Origin: Streptomyces sp. HUAS CB01
GTDB lineage: Bacteria > Actinomycetota > Actinomycetes > Streptomycetales > Streptomycetaceae
DNA length: 64,000 nucleotides
Assembly: GCF_030406905.1 (NCBI RefSeq)
Contig: NZ_CP129137.1
Span: 5,290,001-5,354,000, forward strand
Reading direction: 5' to 3'
In this document: piece by piece, positions 61,821 to 64,000 of the stretch
Numbering within the stretch: the first letter of the stretch is position 1
Layout of the letters: every line of letters begins with the position of its first letter
The notes under the pieces: model-generated
Database searches by the model: none
What the model was told of the DNA's origin: nothing
The model's input: the letters and a program-made list of their open reading frames with translations, nothing else
Program-made: the position numbers and the translations under genes

Positions 61821-61844
61821 GCGATCAGACTACGGGTTCACGTG

Positions 61845-61887
61845 TTGGCCACTCACCCTATAGTGGCCAAAGGCCATAGCCACTTGG
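61845..61887. promoter_or_regulatory. operator/promoter region of the GntR and DUF1152 genes
   Basis: TTGGCCACT (61845-61853) and AGTGGCCAA (61862-61870) form a nine-base inverted repeat around TATAGT (61859-61864), a good -10 for the GntR gene. A further GCCACTTGG half-site follows at 61879-61887. The half-site AGTGGC recurs at 62679 and 62703. Autoregulation by the GntR protein is the simplest reading. Confidence 0.75.
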
Positions 61888-61900
61888 ACAAGGAGGGGAG

Positions 61901-62641
61901 ATGCCTCAGATCGAAGAGGCTCAACCGAAGTATCTCCAGATCGCTCACCACATCCGTGATCAGATCCTTCGGGGCGACCTGCGGCCGGGGGACGAGGTCC
62001 CTTCGGAACGGCAACTCGCCGCGGACTGGAAGGTGTCCCGGCCCACGGCCGCACGGTCGCTGGAAGCGCTGAGCCATCAGGGCCTGGTCGAGAAGCGTCA
62101 GGGCTCGGGGACGTACGTGCGCAGCCTCGAAGTGAACCGGCGGGCGCGGGAGTTGTACGGGCGTGCTCGGCAGACCGGGAAGATCTACACGCCCGGCGAG
62201 TACGCGGTGATCACTTCCGCCGGCTGGCTGGAGGCTCCGGACCACGTCGCCGAGGCGCTGGGCCTGGTGAAGGATCGTCGAGCCGTGCACCGCCGGCGCG
62301 TGACCAACAACCAGGACGGCCCGATCACGCTGTCCACCTCGTGGTTCGCGCCGGATGTCGGCGAGCGGGCGCCCAAGCTCACGGATCCCGAGCGGATCCA
62401 GGAAGGGACGCTGATGTACGTCGAGCGGATGACGGGGCGTCAAGGGAGCTACGCGGAGGATCGCATGTGCGCTCGGGACGCCACCGACGAGGAGGCCACC
62501 GACCTGCGGCTGGAGCGGGGATCCGCGGTCCTCATCGTCCATCACGTGGTCTTCGACCTCCAGGACCGGCCTCTGGAGTTCGCCGAAGCCACCTACCCGC
62601 CGCACCGTTGGGCCTTCGAGCAGGGTTACCCGCTGACCTGA
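61901..62641 (+). CDS. GntR/HutC-family transcriptional regulator
   Basis: A 246-residue regulator. The N-terminal GntR winged helix (about 8-75: YLQIAHHIRDQILRGDLRPGDEVPSERQLAADWKVSRPTAARSLEAL...VEKRQGSGTYV) is followed by a UTRA/HutC ligand domain (about 95-240). ATG 61901 follows AAGGAGGGG. Regulators of this type (KorSA of pSAM2) control transfer and replication in actinomycete integrative elements, which fits the tRNA att remnant. Likely binds AGTGGC-type palindromes here and at 62679-62718. Confidence 0.92.
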   Translation: MPQIEEAQPKYLQIAHHIRDQILRGDLRPGDEVPSERQLAADWKVSRPTAARSLEALSHQGLVEKRQGSGTYVRSLEVNRRARELYGRARQTGKIYTPGEYAVITSAGWLEAPDHVAEALGLVKDRRAVHRRRVTNNQDGPITLSTSWFAPDVGERAPKLTDPERIQEGTLMYVERMTGRQGSYAEDRMCARDATDEEATDLRLERGSAVLIVHHVVFDLQDRPLEFAEATYPPHRWAFEQGYPLT

Positions 62642-62678
62642 CGACTCGCCAATTACGCCGAACCGCTTGCGCCTTCGA

Positions 62679-62718
62679 AGTGGCTAATGCCACTATCCAG
62701 AAAGTGGCTAAGGCCACT
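62679..62718 (+). promoter_or_regulatory. two AGTGGCTAAKGCCACT operators
   Basis: Two 16-base palindromes, AGTGGCTAATGCCACT (62679-62694) and AGTGGCTAAGGCCACT (62703-62718), 24 bases apart centre to centre. They lie just upstream of the small zinc protein gene. Same half-site as the GntR autoregulatory region, so probably a second target of that regulator. Confidence 0.82.
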
Positions 62719-62739
62719 TGGAGGACAAGGAGGCACGAC

Positions 62740-62913
62740 GTGGTGAGTCGGCGGCCGGAGCCGGATGCACGGTTAGCTTGCCGGGGGTGTCGGGGGCGTG
62801 GCTGGAAGCGCGTCGGCTCCCGGACGGTGCTGGCGCTCTCCACGGCCAATGACCGCGACCGTGCCATGTCGAAGCGGCGCTGCCTCGACTGCGACGGCAG
62901 CGGCAAGGAGTGA
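62740..62913 (+). CDS. small DnaJ-type zinc-finger protein
   Basis: A 57-residue protein with two CxxCxGxG-type elements (ACRGCRGRGWKR and CLDCDGSGKE), the pattern of half a DnaJ central zinc domain. GTG 62740 lies six bases after AAGGAGG; a second GTG follows directly. Codon 12 is TTA (62773-62775), so translation may need bldA tRNA. It precedes the ATPase gene by six bases and lies under the double operator. Function unknown. Confidence 0.75.
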   Translation: MVSRRPEPDARLACRGCRGRGWKRVGSRTVLALSTANDRDRAMSKRRCLDCDGSGKE

Positions 62914-62919
62914 GCACGC

Positions 62920-63357
62920 ATGGCCTACACGATCGACCGCTACCCCTGCCAGGACTCGCCGCGGCTCGGCGCGATGACCCTGCATCCGGAACCTGAGTCG
63001 GTGCCCCGCGCCCGGCGCTGGTTCCGGAAGTTCATCGCTCCGTACAACCCGGCCTGCTCTGTCGACGACTGCGCTCTGATGATCTCGGAGTTGGTGACCA
63101 ACGCCATCCTCTACGGGCAGGCGGACGACCCCTGGCTGGTGCGGGTCGAGTGGTACCGCGAGGGAACCGCGCTCCGCGTTGATGTGCACAACCCGGGCTT
63201 TCCCGTGAACGTGCGGGTGCGGCACCCCGAAGCGAACGACGCTCACGGACGGGGTCTGCTCCTGGTCGACTCCATTGCCGACTCCTGGTGCTCTGGTCCC
63301 AGCCGACACGGCGGCACGGTTGTCTCCTTCGTGGTCGCCGATGCCTGGCCGGCCTGA
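62920..63357 (+). CDS. RsbW-like ATP-binding (HATPase_c) regulatory protein
   Basis: A 145-residue stand-alone GHKL ATPase of the anti-sigma-factor-kinase type abundant in Streptomyces. It has the N box (DCALMISELVTNAILYG), the G1 box (LRVDVHNPG) and the G2 box (AHGRGLLLVDSIADSW). It may phosphorylate or sequester an anti-anti-sigma partner. No partner gene is adjacent. ATG 62920 is coupled to the preceding small gene. Confidence 0.88.
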   Translation: MAYTIDRYPCQDSPRLGAMTLHPEPESVPRARRWFRKFIAPYNPACSVDDCALMISELVTNAILYGQADDPWLVRVEWYREGTALRVDVHNPGFPVNVRVRHPEANDAHGRGLLLVDSIADSWCSGPSRHGGTVVSFVVADAWPA

Positions 63358-63446
63358 CGGGACAGTCCACCCCTTCTACTGCCCGTGTGAAAGTGTCGCT
63401 AGGCTGGTTGACCAGTTGACTTGGCCAATCTCGACAGGCGGCGCTC

Positions 63447-64000
63447 GTGACCTATGATGTGGAGCCACCGAAGTACGTGCGCCTCGCGCAGACGCTTCAG
63501 CGTCGCATCGAAGACGGCACGTATGCGCCCGGCACCCGAGTGCCGAGCGAGAACCAGCTGGTGCAGACCTTCGGCATGTCCCGCCCGACCGTCGTCCGAG
63601 CCCTGGAGCTCCTGAAGCGGGACGGCTGGCTCGAGTCCCGGCAAGGGTACGGGACGACCGTCCGGGGTCGCCCGGAAGTCGTCGAGCAGAAGGACCGGCG
63701 GGGGCGTGGGGCGCTTGAGCGCGACGAGTCTCACGCCGCAGGCCGCCTGATCGAAGTCGGGCGTGTGCCTGTTCCGTCGCGAGTCGCCTCGGCGCTCGGC
63801 CTGCCCAAGAGAACCGAAGTCCTCCTGCGCCGCTTCCTGGTCGAAGAGGACGGCGAGGCGGTGGAGCTGGTCTCGTCGTACTTCCCCGCCGGCCTGGCGG
63901 AAGGCACTGGGCTGGGGTCCGGCGAACCTCTGAGTGGGAGTGCGCGCGAACACCTCGAAGCTCGGAAGAAGATCCGCTTCGATCATGTCGTCGAGCGCGT
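63447..64000 (+). CDS. GntR/HutC-family regulator (3' end beyond the window)
   Basis: The first 184 residues of a second GntR-type regulator: winged helix YVRLAQTLQRRIEDGTYAPGTRVPSENQLVQTFGMSRPTVVRALELLKRDGWLESRQGYG, then the start of a UTRA domain with two conserved strands (VLLRRFLVEEDGEAVELVSSYFP). GTG 63447 is chosen; the ribosome site is weak. Upstream TTGACC, TTGACT and TTGGCCAA elements (63407-63428) probably hold its promoter and operator. It continues past the right edge. Confidence 0.88.
   Translation, partial: MTYDVEPPKYVRLAQTLQRRIEDGTYAPGTRVPSENQLVQTFGMSRPTVVRALELLKRDGWLESRQGYGTTVRGRPEVVEQKDRRGRGALERDESHAAGRLIEVGRVPVPSRVASALGLPKRTEVLLRRFLVEEDGEAVELVSSYFPAGLAEGTGLGSGEPLSGSAREHLEARKKIRFDHVVER

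Overview
The window is very GC-rich, with strong GC bias at third codon positions and frequent GTG/TTG starts. It holds a split LigD/Ku end-joining locus, F420-type oxidoreductase, SARP and NRPS genes, a TTA (bldA) codon in a regulator, and sugar importers without their own ATPase. All of this points to a Streptomyces or close relative. The stretch from about 52.0 to 58.7 kb is visibly lower in GC and looks acquired.

Layout. (1) 1-9.4 kb, chromosomal backbone: the start of a RodA/FtsW gene, a lipoprotein plus sensor kinase pair with no response regulator beside it, a HEAT-repeat protein, a SnoaL-like protein behind a clear promoter with paired operators, and an NHEJ locus (ligase, primase-polymerase, divergent Ku). 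(2) 9.4-22.5 kb, an uncharacterised import and metabolic regulon: a sugar-type ABC importer, four amidohydrolase-2 proteins in two pairs, an LLM/F420 oxidoreductase, a DapA-like lyase, a DegT-type aminotransferase, an unusual winged-helix regulator and an enolase-superfamily enzyme. Four control regions share one 18-bp palindrome (consensus TTWYGGYCYRGRCCGWAA) sitting on or next to predicted -10 boxes, so this looks like one regulon.

(3) 22.5-51.6 kb, a biosynthetic locus in two halves. The minus-strand half makes 2,3-diaminopropionate (SbnA/SbnB) and carries a SyrP-like hydroxylase, an A-T-TE synthetase with only half a condensation domain, and a large membrane protein. That protein is the carrier plus three tandem acyltransferase/membrane units of an epsilon-poly-lysine-synthetase (Pls) type enzyme, without its A domain. 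The plus-strand half has an IPMS-like LeuA, a free A domain, a SyrB2-like non-haem iron halogenase, a free carrier protein, an AvtA-like aminotransferase and a thioesterase. It is followed on the minus strand by a cupin, LeuC and a LeuD-LeuB fusion. Together these could build an alpha-keto acid by chain elongation, transaminate it, load it on a carrier and chlorinate it. A SARP regulator with a TTA codon, an AraC regulator, a DMT exporter and a cation antiporter lie between the halves.

(4) 51.8-64 kb, a probable integrative element. It starts at the 3' half of a tRNA-Arg(CCG) gene with its terminator. Its cargo is a Cas4/RecB-like nuclease fused to a Dna2/UPF1-like helicase, a C5-cytosine methyltransferase, two small or unknown proteins and an HNH endonuclease with a ScoMcrA-type head. 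Then come a large imperfect inverted repeat, a DUF1152 gene divergent from a GntR/HutC regulator, AGTGGC-type operators, a small DnaJ-type zinc protein, an RsbW-like ATPase and a second GntR regulator cut by the window end. The GntR regulators resemble those of actinomycete conjugative elements, but no integrase or transfer gene lies inside the window.
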